A stretch of 28,899 nt of DNA from Limiplasma sp045540635 (GTDB lineage: Bacteria; Bacillota; Clostridia; Christensenellales; Aristaeellaceae). The stretch covers positions 1 through 28,899 of the forward strand of contig JAZQHO010000142.1 of NCBI GenBank assembly GCA_045540635.1, written 5' to 3'. How positions within the stretch are numbered: the first letter of the stretch is position 1; each line of letters starts with the position of its first letter. The translations under genes and the position numbers were made by a program. The notes beneath the pieces are model-generated. The model worked only from the letters and a program-made list of their open reading frames with translations. It was not told where the DNA came from and did not search any database. Positions 15,754-22,898 of this stretch are shown piece by piece.

Positions 15754-17297
15754 TACTCAGCCACCTCCTGCCGCTTTGCGCCTGCCATGTACAGGCCCAG
15801 CTCCTCTACCGTGATCTGCTTGGGGTCGAACTCGCCCACGATCTCGCCCTCGTACATAACGAGAATGCGGTCGGAAAGGTTCATAACCTCATCCAGCTCC
15901 AGCGATACCAGCAGCACGGCCTTGCCTGCATCGCGCTGCTTTACCAGCTGCCCGTGGATGTATTCGATGGCGCCCACGTCCAGACCGCGGGTGGGCTGCA
16001 CGGCGATGATCAGCGGCTTGTCCCGCTCGATCTCGCGGGCCACGATGGCCTTTTGCTGGTTGCCGCCGGACATGCTGCGCACGGTAGTCACCGCACCCTG
16101 ACCGGAGCGCACATCGTACTGCTCGATCAGCTGTTCGGCGTATTTGCGCACCTGATCAAAACGGATGAAGCCCGCCCGCTGGAAGCGGTTTTCGTTAAAG
16201 TGCTGGAGCACCATGTTCTCCTCCAGGGAGAAATCCAGCACCAGACCGTGCTTGTGCCGATCCTCGGGAATGTGGCTCATGCCCGCCTCGCTGCGCTTGT
16301 GCACGGAGGCATGGCTCACATCCTGCCCCGCCAGCGCAATGCTGCCGGAGGAGGGCTTTTCCAGCCCCGTCAGGGCGTAGACCAGATCGGTCTGGCCGTT
16401 GCCGTCGATGCCCGCAATGCACAGGATCTCGCCTGCGTGGGCGGTAAAGCTTACGTTGTGCACCGCATCCCGCTTGTAGAGCTTGGAGGGCACGCACAGG
16501 TTCTTTACCGTAAGCACGGCTTCGCCGGGGGTGGCATCCTCCTTCTCCACCTCCAGCTGCACGGGACGGCCCACCATCATGCGGCTCAGCTCGGCCTTGG
16601 TGGTCTGGGCGGTCTCCACCGTGCCCACATAGCGGCCTTTGCGCAGCACCGTTACCCGGTCGGATACCGCCATGATCTCGTTCAGCTTGTGGGTAATGAA
16701 CAGGATGCTCTTGCCCTCTCTGGCAAGCCCGCGCATGATCTCCATCAGCTCATCGATCTCCTGGGGGGTGAGCACGGCGGTGGGCTCGTCGAAGATGAGC
16801 ACTTCATTGTCGCGGTAGAGCATTTTCAGGATCTCCACACGCTGCTGCATGCCCACGGTGATGTCCTCCACCTTGGCATCCAGATCCACCTTGAGGCCGT
16901 AGCGTTCGCTCAGCTCCTGCACCTTTTTGCGGGCGGCTTTACGCTTCAGAAAGCCCAAGGCTCCTACATCCTCTGCGCCGAGGATGATGTTGTCCAGCAC
17001 GGTAAACACATCGATCAGCTTAAAGTGCTGGTGCACCATGCCGATGTGCAGGGCGGTGGCATCGTTGGGGTTGTTGATCGTACCCACCTGACCATCCTTC
17101 TTGATTGTGCCCTCCTCCGGCTGGTACAGGCCGAAGAGTACGCTCATCAGCGTGGATTTGCCAGCGCCGTTTTCGCCCAGCAGGGCATGGATCTCGCCCT
17201 TTTTCAGCTGCAGGGTGATGTCGTCGTTGGCTTTGATGCCGGGGAATTCCTTGGTGATGTGCAGCATTTCGATCACGTACTGGGGTACGCTGTTCAT
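15753..17297 (-). CDS. Nucleoside-type ABC transporter ATPase (YufO/NupO-like)
   Basis: A double-domain ABC ATPase of about 514 residues. The first domain has Walker A GENGAGKS (about 41-48 from the ATG), a VGMQQR signature and Walker B VLIFDE. The second domain has a degenerate Walker A (GIDGNGQTD), signature SGGNQQK and IAVQPTRGLD, as is normal in RbsA/NupO-type importers. I start at the ATG at 17295-17297, because GGGAGG lies 9 bases upstream; the GTG two codons earlier is too close to that site. It is the first gene of the operon with the two permeases. No BmpA-like lipoprotein gene flanks it, although these transporters need one. Confidence 0.94.
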   Translation of the reverse strand: MNSVPQYVIEMLHITKEFPGIKANDDITLQLKKGEIHALLGENGAGKSTLMSVLFGLYQPEEGTIKKDGQVGTINNPNDATALHIGMVHQHFKLIDVFTVLDNIILGAEDVGALGFLKRKAARKKVQELSERYGLKVDLDAKVEDITVGMQQRVEILKMLYRDNEVLIFDEPTAVLTPQEIDELMEIMRGLAREGKSILFITHKLNEIMAVSDRVTVLRKGRYVGTVETAQTTKAELSRMMVGRPVQLEVEKEDATPGEAVLTVKNLCVPSKLYKRDAVHNVSFTAHAGEILCIAGIDGNGQTDLVYALTGLEKPSSGSIALAGQDVSHASVHKRSEAGMSHIPEDRHKHGLVLDFSLEENMVLQHFNENRFQRAGFIRFDQVRKYAEQLIEQYDVRSGQGAVTTVRSMSGGNQQKAIVAREIERDKPLIIAVQPTRGLDVGAIEYIHGQLVKQRDAGKAVLLVSLELDEVMNLSDRILVMYEGEIVGEFDPKQITVEELGLYMAGAKRQEVAE

Positions 17298-17366
17298 CCG
17301 CACACACCTCCCTTTCCTTTATTTCGACTGTTGCGGCGGGATATGCCGGTTTTTGTTGATGGTATT

Positions 17367-17395
17367 ATTATATCTGCAACCTGTGGAAAATGCAA
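17367..17395 (-). promoter_or_regulatory. Promoter of the nucleoside ABC transporter operon
   Basis: TTGCAT (17390-17395), a 17-base spacer and a perfect TATAAT (17367-17372) on the minus strand, about 70 bases upstream of the ATPase start. Confidence 0.8.
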
Positions 17396-17423
17396 GAATC
17401 TTCGTTTGGCAGCGCACTGCACA

Positions 17424-17480
17424 CAAAAGCCCCCGCCGCCCGTGCTGCCGGTAAAAAAGCAGCACGGGTGAGCGGGGGCT
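17424..17480 (-). terminator. Terminator after rny
   Basis: A two-part stem pairs AGCCCCCG with CGGGGGCT and CCCGTGCTGC with GCAGCACGGG, around a T-rich loop. TTTTGTG follows on the minus strand. It lies 26 bp after the rny stop. Confidence 0.9.
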
Positions 17481-17506
17481 GTATGGGACGGCAGTCCCGT
17501 ATGCAA

Positions 17507-19048
17507 TTACTTGGCAAACTCGGTGGAGCGGGTCTCGCGGATCACGTTCACACGGATCTGGCCGGGATACTCCAGCTCCTTCTCGATGCGCTTGGCCACT
17601 TCCTTGGCCAGCACCTTGGTGCCCTCGTCGGTCACATCCTCGGGCTTGACCATGATGCGCACCTCGCGGCCGGACTGGATGGCGAAGCACTTCTCAACGC
17701 CCTGGAAGCTGTTGGCGATCTCCTCCAGCTTCTCCAGACGCTTGATGTAGTTCTCCAGACTCTCGCGGCGTGCGCCGGGGCGTGCGGCGGAGATGGCATC
17801 GGCAGCCTGCACCAGCACGGCTTCGATGGTCTGGGGCTCCACATCGTTGTGGTGGGCGAGGATGGCGTGGATCACATCGGGGCTCTCGCGATACTTGCGG
17901 GCCAGCTCGGCACCCAGCGTAACGTGGGTACCCTCGGCTTCGTGGTCAACGCCCTTGCCGATGTCGTGCAGCAGACCGGCGCGCTTGGCCAGCGCAACGT
18001 CTGCGCCCAGCTCGGCGGCCATCATACCGGCAAGGTGGCTTACCTCGATGGAGTGCTTGAGCACGTTCTGGCCGTAGGAGGTACGGTAGCGCAGGCGGCC
18101 AAGGATCTTGACCAGCTCGTGGTGGATGCCGTGCTGATGGGTCTCGAACACAGCCTGATCACCGGCTTCGCGGATCTGCTGATCCACTTCCTTGCGGGCT
18201 TTTTCCACCATTTCTTCGATGCGGGCAGGGTGGATGCGGCCGTCCATGATGAGGCGCTCCACAGCGATGCGGGCGATCTCGCGGCGTACGGGGTCAAAAG
18301 CGCTGACGATGACAGCTTCGGGGGTATCGTCGATGATCAGGTCAACACCGGTGGCGGTCTCAAGGGCGCGGATGTTGCGGCCCTCGCGGCCGATGATGCG
18401 ACCCTTCATATCGTCGTTGGGCAGGTTGATAACAGAAACGGTGGTCTCGGCAACGTGGTCGGCGGCGCACTTCTGAATGGCCAGCGCAATGATGTTGCGG
18501 GCCTTCTTTTCGCCCTCCTCACGAGCCTTGGTCTCGATCTCGCGCACCATGGCGGCGGCGGAGTGATAGGCATCCTTCTGGATGCGGCTCACCAGCATCT
18601 GGCAGGCTTCGTCCTGCGTCATGCCGGCGATGCGCTCCATTTCCTGCACCTGCTTGTCCTTGCCCTTTTCCAGCTCATCCCACTCCTTCTGGAGCTCGGT
18701 CTGCTTCTGGTTGAGGCTTTCCTCGCGGGTCTCCAGGTTGTCCTGCTTCTTGTCGAGGCTTTCCTCACGCTGCAGGATGCGGCGCTCGCTGCGCTGCACC
18801 TCGGCACGGCGCTCCTTGCACTCGCGGTCCAGTTCGGTCTTGAGGCGAAGCACTTCTTCCTTGGCTTCCAGAATGGTTTCCTTTTTCTTTTCGTCAGCCT
18901 TGCGCTGAGCGTCTTCCAGCAGGTTGCGGGCGTATTCTTCGGTGCGGCCGATGCGCTTCTCGCTGGCCTGCTTGCGGTATTGATAACCGCCCACCGCACC
19001 TGCGGCGGCAGTTGCAAGGGCGATCAGTATGGTCCAAAAGATTTCCAT
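17507..19048 (-). CDS. rny: Ribonuclease Y
   Basis: A membrane-anchored endoribonuclease that starts mRNA decay in many Firmicutes. From the ATG at 19046-19048 the protein has 513 residues, close to the usual ~520. An N-terminal helix (about 3-22) is followed by a long charged coiled coil (about 25-190). The KH domain carries GRIIGREGRN (217-226), and the HD domain carries the metal-binding HDIGKG (361-366). AAAGGAG lies 11 bases before this ATG. The open frame runs 48 codons further upstream, but through the terminator hairpin at 19132-19171, so I reject that extension. I found no promoter in the 80 bp between that hairpin and the gene; expression may depend on read-through. Confidence 0.97.
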   Translation of the reverse strand: MEIFWTILIALATAAAGAVGGYQYRKQASEKRIGRTEEYARNLLEDAQRKADEKKKETILEAKEEVLRLKTELDRECKERRAEVQRSERRILQREESLDKKQDNLETREESLNQKQTELQKEWDELEKGKDKQVQEMERIAGMTQDEACQMLVSRIQKDAYHSAAAMVREIETKAREEGEKKARNIIALAIQKCAADHVAETTVSVINLPNDDMKGRIIGREGRNIRALETATGVDLIIDDTPEAVIVSAFDPVRREIARIAVERLIMDGRIHPARIEEMVEKARKEVDQQIREAGDQAVFETHQHGIHHELVKILGRLRYRTSYGQNVLKHSIEVSHLAGMMAAELGADVALAKRAGLLHDIGKGVDHEAEGTHVTLGAELARKYRESPDVIHAILAHHNDVEPQTIEAVLVQAADAISAARPGARRESLENYIKRLEKLEEIANSFQGVEKCFAIQSGREVRIMVKPEDVTDEGTKVLAKEVAKRIEKELEYPGQIRVNVIRETRSTEFAK

Positions 19049-19131
19049 TGCCAACGTTTCTCCTTTCTTTGTTTTGCTTTCTTGTGTTCTGGTTCTCTCG
19101 GGCAGGTGGGGCGCTGCCTTTGCGGCAATGC

Positions 19132-19171
19132 AAAAAGCAGCAGACCACACTTGTGCGGCTGCTGCTTTTTT
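19132..19171 (-). terminator. Terminator of the RNA upstream of rny
   Basis: GCAGCAG (19137-19143) pairs with CTGCTGC (19159-19165). The inner stem CCGCAC/GTGTGG has a two-base apex. T5 follows on the minus strand, and a T run on the plus strand too. It sits 83 bp before the rny start codon. Confidence 0.88.
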
Positions 19172-19175
19172 AGAC

Positions 19176-19201
19176 AGGTACACCTGTAGCAAGGTACACC
19201 T
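19176..19201 (+). repeat. Direct repeat AGGTACACCT in the RNA upstream of rny
   Basis: Two exact 10-base copies lie at 19176-19185 and 19192-19201, just upstream of the terminator on the minus strand. Each copy can close its own hairpin or pair with the other copy's flanks, so alternative folds are possible. Confidence 0.7.
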
Positions 19202-19417
19202 TGGGCAGGGAACCTTGCTTTGAGAGGGAGATACCTATATCCTGTCAATGCCTGCCTGCGGTTGCGGCGGCATACATACGCTCCAAAAACTCCGGCCCAT
19301 AGGGGGGACACAGCCCTGCTGTGCAGCGGGCGGAATATGAAAACCCATGCTGGATATATCTGAAAAAACAGCTGAACCGGCGCAGTCTGTGCGCTAAGCT
19401 CATTAGCCGACACAGGT

Positions 19418-19446
19418 ATTATATAGGTACAAAACCAGTCTGTCAA
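19418..19446 (-). promoter_or_regulatory. Perfect consensus promoter upstream of rny
   Basis: TTGACA (19441-19446), exactly 17 bases, TATAAT (19418-19423) on the minus strand: a full match to the sigma-A consensus and the strongest promoter seen in the window. Such strength is typical of stable RNA genes. The start site should be near 19411-19413. Confidence 0.92.
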
Positions 19447-19516
19447 GCGTAGGGGTTTGGCACAAAACGTAGAAAAATCGCGCTTTTCCGAGCCTGCCGC
19501 CAAGGCATGCGGCAGC

Positions 19517-19553
19517 AAAAAAGGCTGTGTGCAAAAGCACAGACAGCCTTTTT
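19517..19553 (-). terminator. Terminator after hpt
   Basis: GGCTGT and GTGC pair with GCAC and ACAGCC around an AAAA apex, with a two-base bulge. A T6 run follows on the minus strand, and another on the plus strand. It lies about 38 bp after the hpt stop. Confidence 0.9.
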
Positions 19554-19590
19554 GCTTTGGAAAAATATTTTTTGGTAAGCGCGCCCAAAA

Positions 19591-20154
19591 TCACTTCTCG
19601 TCGTTGTAGATGCGGGGGGCCAGCACGCCGATATCCGGCAGGTTGCGGTAGCGCTCGGCATAGTCCAGACCGTAGCCTACAACAAACTGATCGGGGATCT
19701 CAAAGCAGGAATAGTCTACCGTAAGGGGTACGCGGCGGCGGGCGGGTTTATCCAGCAGGGAGCAGATGCGCAGGCTGGCAATGCGCTTGCAATCCAGCCA
19801 CTTCTTCAGCGAACTGAGGGTAACGCCGGAGTCAACGATATCTTCCACGATGATCACATCACGGCCGTTGACGGAGCGATCCAGATCCTTCTTCAGCACC
19901 AGTTCGCCGGTGGTCTCGGTGCCGTTGCCGTAGCTGGAGGCCACGATGAAATCGATCTCCAGCGGCAGGTCGATGTGGCGGATCAGGTCGGAGAAGAAGA
20001 TGCTTGCACCCTTGAGGACGCAGACCATCACAGGTTTCTTGCCTGCGTAATCACGGGTGATGCGCTCGCCGAGCGCAGCAACGGCTTCTTCGATCTGCTC
20101 TTTGCTGTAGAGAATGCTGTCCAGATCCTCATAGAGTTTCCATTTCTTTTCCAT
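19591..20154 (-). CDS. hpt: Hypoxanthine phosphoribosyltransferase
   Basis: A purine salvage enzyme that converts hypoxanthine or guanine plus PRPP to IMP or GMP in the cytoplasm. The 187-residue protein has the PRPP-binding motif VEDIVDSGVTL (103-113), with the acidic pair Glu104/Asp105 in it. The VCVLKGASIFFSDL loop is at 45-58 and DFIVASSYGNGTETTGE at 68-84, as in bacterial Hpt. AAAGGAG lies 9 bases before the ATG at 20152-20154; the in-frame upstream extension lies wholly inside tilS and is rejected. The start overlaps the end of tilS by 26 bp, and the tilS-hpt pairing is conserved in Firmicutes. ftsH, which often follows, is absent here. Confidence 0.97.
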   Translation of the reverse strand: MEKKWKLYEDLDSILYSKEQIEEAVAALGERITRDYAGKKPVMVCVLKGASIFFSDLIRHIDLPLEIDFIVASSYGNGTETTGELVLKKDLDRSVNGRDVIIVEDIVDSGVTLSSLKKWLDCKRIASLRICSLLDKPARRRVPLTVDYSCFEIPDQFVVGYGLDYAERYRNLPDIGVLAPRIYNDEK

Positions 20155-21622
20155 GGCTCTTGTCTCCTTTGCGCATTGTGGGAAGGTAGGGCGGCTGGTG
20201 GGTAAGGGACAGTACAAGGCAGGGGGTATCCGGCACGAAGGCCAGCTGATGGGCTGTGCACAGGCCGGGGATCCACAGAACATCGTCGCCTGTTGCCACA
20301 AGTGGCAGCAGGGGGCGCAGGGGCTGATCCACCTTGCGGTCGGTCAGCCAGCGGCGCAGGGGTTTGGCACCGGTCGCACCCAGCGGATGGATGCGGTCGC
20401 CGGGGCGGGGGAAGCGCAGCACACACCCCTCCGGCAGCGGCAGGGGAATGCAGGCGGTGAGGGCATCCGCAGGTGCTGCGGCGGGTACGGTCTCGGCAGC
20501 CGTAAGGGTCGGCACCGGCATGCCGTCGCAGCTCCAGCCGGGCAGGGGAATGGAGCTTTGCAAGAGACTCGCCACCGGCACTTCCATGCTGCCGGTGCTC
20601 GCCGGGCAAAGGGGCATGCCGCCCTGACGGCACAGGTGCAAAAGCTGCTGTCCCCGGATGGCTTCCAGCCCGCAGGGCAGGTTCAGTGTCCCGCCGGGAC
20701 GGCTGCACAGCACGAGCAGGGCTTCGCTGTCGTGGGCGGAGAGCTGTTTTTCGTCGGGGGCGGCGCCTATGCGCGAGACCCCCTCGGTGTACCACCGGCG
20801 CAGAGCACGGACGGCCACCGCAGGCTCGGCAGCCTGTAGCCCGTCTGTGCGCAGGGCATGCAGCCCGGGCAGGTACAGCCGGTGTGCCCGAAGCAGCGCT
20901 TCGGCCTGCTTTGCCAGAGCGGCTTCGTCCCGCCGCAGCAGGGCAGCGGTCTGGGCCATGCGCTCGCCGGCACCGGGGGAAAGCTGCTCCAGCAGGGGCA
21001 GCACCTGGAGCCGGAGGGCGTTGCGCAGGGTGAGGGCTTCATGGTTGCTGGCATCCTCCCGGTAGGGGATGCGCCACTGGGCCAGCGCCGCAGACAGCTC
21101 CTGCTTGCCAAGATTCAGAAAGGGGCGCAGCAGCTGGCCGCCCGCAAAGGGGGCTTTCTCCTGCATGGCTGCCATCCCTGCTGCCCCCGCCCCTCGGAGC
21201 AGGTGCATCAGCAGGGTCTCGGTCTGGTCGTCCCGGTGGTGAGCCAGCAGCAGCGCATCGGCACGGAGCGCGGCCATGTCGGCGGCAAAAAAGGCGCGGC
21301 GCTGGTCTCTGGCACGGGTTTCCATACCGGGCAGGTGCAGATCGCCACCCAGCTTTGCATAATGTACCGTAAGGGGGATCTGCAGCTGCCGACACTCATC
21401 CCGCACCAGCTGCTCGTCCAGAAGGGAGCTTTCGCCGCGCAGGCCGTGCTGCACGTGGCAGGCGTGGAGCGTAAAGCCAAGCTCGCTGCGCAACAAATGC
21501 AGCCCGTAGAGCAGCGCCATGCTGTCACAGCCGCCGCTGACCGCCGCCAGCAGGGTACCGGGTTTGTGAGGCAGTGCCGCAAGGCTTATGCGCAACGCTT
21601 CCAGCACATGGGGGGCGCTCAT
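20129..21622 (-). CDS. tilS: tRNA(Ile)-lysidine synthetase TilS
   Basis: This enzyme attaches lysine to C34 of the tRNA-Ile with anticodon CAU, using ATP, so that it reads AUA; it is essential. The 497-residue protein has the PP-loop SGGCDS (29-34) and the N-terminal ATPase domain with HAHHRDDQTET-like LLAHHRDDQTET further on. The C-terminal TilS domain contains LRFPRPGDRIHPLGATGAKPLRRWLTD (split here as family landmarks: PGDR and KPLRRWL). Its ATG overlaps the stop of the upstream gene by 4 bases (ATGA), and its 3' end overlaps hpt by 26 bp. Confidence 0.96.
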   Translation of the reverse strand: MSAPHVLEALRISLAALPHKPGTLLAAVSGGCDSMALLYGLHLLRSELGFTLHACHVQHGLRGESSLLDEQLVRDECRQLQIPLTVHYAKLGGDLHLPGMETRARDQRRAFFAADMAALRADALLLAHHRDDQTETLLMHLLRGAGAAGMAAMQEKAPFAGGQLLRPFLNLGKQELSAALAQWRIPYREDASNHEALTLRNALRLQVLPLLEQLSPGAGERMAQTAALLRRDEAALAKQAEALLRAHRLYLPGLHALRTDGLQAAEPAVAVRALRRWYTEGVSRIGAAPDEKQLSAHDSEALLVLCSRPGGTLNLPCGLEAIRGQQLLHLCRQGGMPLCPASTGSMEVPVASLLQSSIPLPGWSCDGMPVPTLTAAETVPAAAPADALTACIPLPLPEGCVLRFPRPGDRIHPLGATGAKPLRRWLTDRKVDQPLRPLLPLVATGDDVLWIPGLCTAHQLAFVPDTPCLVLSLTHQPPYLPTMRKGDKSHGKEMETL

Positions 21623-22443
21623 GCGTCCTCCTCTTCTCCGGTAAGGAGATTGAGTATGTCATCGTACAGATCGGGGTCATTCATAGCGGCATGCGCCCAC
21701 TGCCGGGCTTCGGTCTGTCCGGGCAGAAGCAGCGCCAGCCGCAGCTGTGTTTCGCCGCTGCCAAGGCAGATGGCTGCCAGCTGCTCCTTGAGGCCGTAGG
21801 GGCACAGGTAAGCCTGCTCGGGGGTGGCTGCCGCAAGGGCGGCTTCGCCTGTGGGTTGGCAGGGCAGCGCCGGGGCGGGGGAGCGCAGCGGTTCGCTCGT
21901 GACCACATTCAGCATCAGACCACGGGCGTAGAGCATCAGCAGCAGGCGGGAAGCCTGTTCCCGGAAATTGGCGGCGATGCTCTCTGCTACCTGACGGTTT
22001 TCAGTAACCACCCGCATCAGCAGGGTGGGGGTCTCGTTTTCCTGCACGGTCAGCAAGAGGCCATGGCGGCCTTCGCCCACCGGCTCCCACATCACACGCA
22101 GGTACTGGCGCTCCTTGAGCGCTTGCTGGTAGGCGGGCGCCTCCCGCCGGATGCGCTCCCGGTCGCTCAGGGGCATGCGGGTCAGGAACAGTTCCAGCTG
22201 CCTGCGCCCTTCGCCGGTCAGGAACAAAAGCCCCTTCAGCGCATGCTCGCCTTCGGCCAGCGCGCCGCTCTGGCGCAGCTCGTCCAGATACAGGCACATG
22301 GAAACATAGTCCATCAGCTCCAGCTGCGCCACAAAGGGCCAGAGCTGGTCGGGGCCGATGGGCTCCATCTCCCCGATGCAGTACAGCAGCCGCAGCCGGT
22401 GCTCCATATCGGATACCCGCTTGCGGAAAAAGGAATCGGGCAT
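21619..22443 (-). CDS. DUF4364-like protein, probable winged-helix regulator
   Basis: A cytoplasmic protein of 274 residues from the ATG at 22441-22443, which has AAAGGAG 5 bases upstream; an earlier in-frame ATG (22470) has no such site. The first ~90 residues (DMEHRLRLLYCIGEM, then a leucine-rich helix and LLFLTGEGRRQLELF) look like a winged-helix DNA-binding domain of the DUF4364 type found in Clostridia. The remaining region shows alternating strands, as in ligand-binding or dimerisation domains, with no catalytic motif. Function is unknown. It is translationally coupled to tilS. The family call is from memory and tentative. Confidence 0.75.
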   Translation of the reverse strand: MPDSFFRKRVSDMEHRLRLLYCIGEMEPIGPDQLWPFVAQLELMDYVSMCLYLDELRQSGALAEGEHALKGLLFLTGEGRRQLELFLTRMPLSDRERIRREAPAYQQALKERQYLRVMWEPVGEGRHGLLLTVQENETPTLLMRVVTENRQVAESIAANFREQASRLLLMLYARGLMLNVVTSEPLRSPAPALPCQPTGEAALAAATPEQAYLCPYGLKEQLAAICLGSGETQLRLALLLPGQTEARQWAHAAMNDPDLYDDILNLLTGEEEDA

Positions 22444-22468
22444 GGGCTCTCCTTTCCAAAGGCGAAAC

Positions 22469-22521
22469 AAAGAACGCCGCGACAGGCGGTAACGCCCTCA
22501 TGGGCTGTCCGCGTCGCGGCG
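22469..22521 (-). terminator. Terminator after the HPr-like gene
   Basis: CGCCGCGAC (22475-22483) pairs with GTCGCGGCG (22513-22521), with a smaller internal hairpin in the loop. TTCTTTGTTT follows on the minus strand. It lies only about 30 bp before the start of the DUF4364-like gene, with no promoter between. Confidence 0.75.
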
Positions 22522-22575
22522 GTCTGTTTCGTGCCGGTAAAGACCGGATGAATGGTGTGGGGGGGCAGGGAATTC

Positions 22576-22803
22576 TCAGGCCAGGAAGGGCTTGAGCTCC
22601 TCCAGCAGCGCATCGCACTCGTCGGCATAGATCTCCATGGTGACGGGCTTGCTCAGATCCAGGCTGAAAATGCCCAGAATGGACTTGGCATCCACAACAT
22701 GGCGGCCTGCGCGCAGATCCACATCGTAGGGATGGCGGCAGACGATGTTGACGAAGGACTTTACATTCTCGGCAAGGCTCAGCTTGATGTTAACGGTTTT
22801 CAT
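22576..22803 (-). CDS. HPr/Crh-like protein lacking the active-site histidine
   Basis: A 75-residue HPr-fold protein. The region DAKSILGIFSLDLSKPVTMEI aligns with the HPr KSIMGVMSL segment, and Ser41 corresponds to the regulatory Ser46. The N-terminal catalytic loop (GLHARPA in HPr) is replaced by LAENVKSF, so His15 is absent and PTS phosphotransfer is not expected. This resembles B. subtilis Crh, which has Gln15 and acts only through Ser46-P in carbon catabolite repression. Whether HPr kinase acts on this protein is not shown. The start is the ATG at 22801-22803, behind AAAGGAGG at 10 bases; it has its own promoter. Confidence 0.88.
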   Translation of the reverse strand: MKTVNIKLSLAENVKSFVNIVCRHPYDVDLRAGRHVVDAKSILGIFSLDLSKPVTMEIYADECDALLEELKPFLA

Positions 22804-22819
22804 CGGTAATCGTCCTCCT

Positions 22820-22837
22820 TTTGACGGATCAGTCAAA
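22820..22837 (-). promoter_or_regulatory. Inverted repeat in the leader of the HPr-like gene
   Basis: TTTGAC and GTCAAA flank a 6-base centre, between the predicted transcription start and the ribosome binding site, which it directly abuts. It could be an operator or a hairpin limiting ribosome access. Confidence 0.45.
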
Positions 22838-22849
22838 TTCTACAGCCAC

Positions 22850-22878
22850 ATTATACAACAGCGAAATCGTTTTTGCAA
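22850..22878 (-). promoter_or_regulatory. Promoter of the HPr-like gene
   Basis: TTGCAA (22873-22878), a 17-base spacer and a perfect TATAAT (22850-22855) on the minus strand, about 45 bases before the start codon. Confidence 0.82.
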
Positions 22879-22898
22879 GCGGTTGCGCAGCCATTTCA

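Larger units (their letters stand above)
19131..19413 (-). ncRNA. Unidentified structured RNA or attenuator leader upstream of rny
   Basis: Between hpt and rny lies a gene-free stretch of about 540 bp. It contains a consensus promoter (19418-19446), then about 283 nt of RNA ending in a strong terminator (19132-19171). Local hairpins are visible: GCGCA/TGCGC near the 5' end, ATATCC with GGATAT closing a long rod-like middle, and GCAAGGT/ACCTTGC and ACAGGT/ACCTGT before the terminator. I find no hallmark of SRP RNA, RNase P, tmRNA or T-box. 6S RNA is conceivable (rod plus asymmetric bubble), but the length is greater than usual and the ends do not pair well. The alternative is a cis-acting leader controlling rny. 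The identity is open; that a transcript exists is well supported. Confidence 0.65.

Noticed and set aside
14365..17471. Long plus-strand frames opposite the ABC transporter genes
   Set aside because: They mirror the coding frames of two permeases and the ATPase, whose motifs are unambiguous. The translations carry no motif.
19049..19192. N-terminal extension of RNase Y
   Set aside because: It would translate the terminator hairpin and add 48 residues before the membrane anchor. A good ribosome binding site supports the ATG at 19048.
19131..19413. SRP RNA, T-box or tmRNA identity for the rny-upstream RNA
   Set aside because: The GGAAG-type SRP apical loop, the T-box TGGNACCGCG element and a tmRNA tRNA-like end are not found. 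AGGTGTACC looks superficially T-box-like but lacks the key bases.
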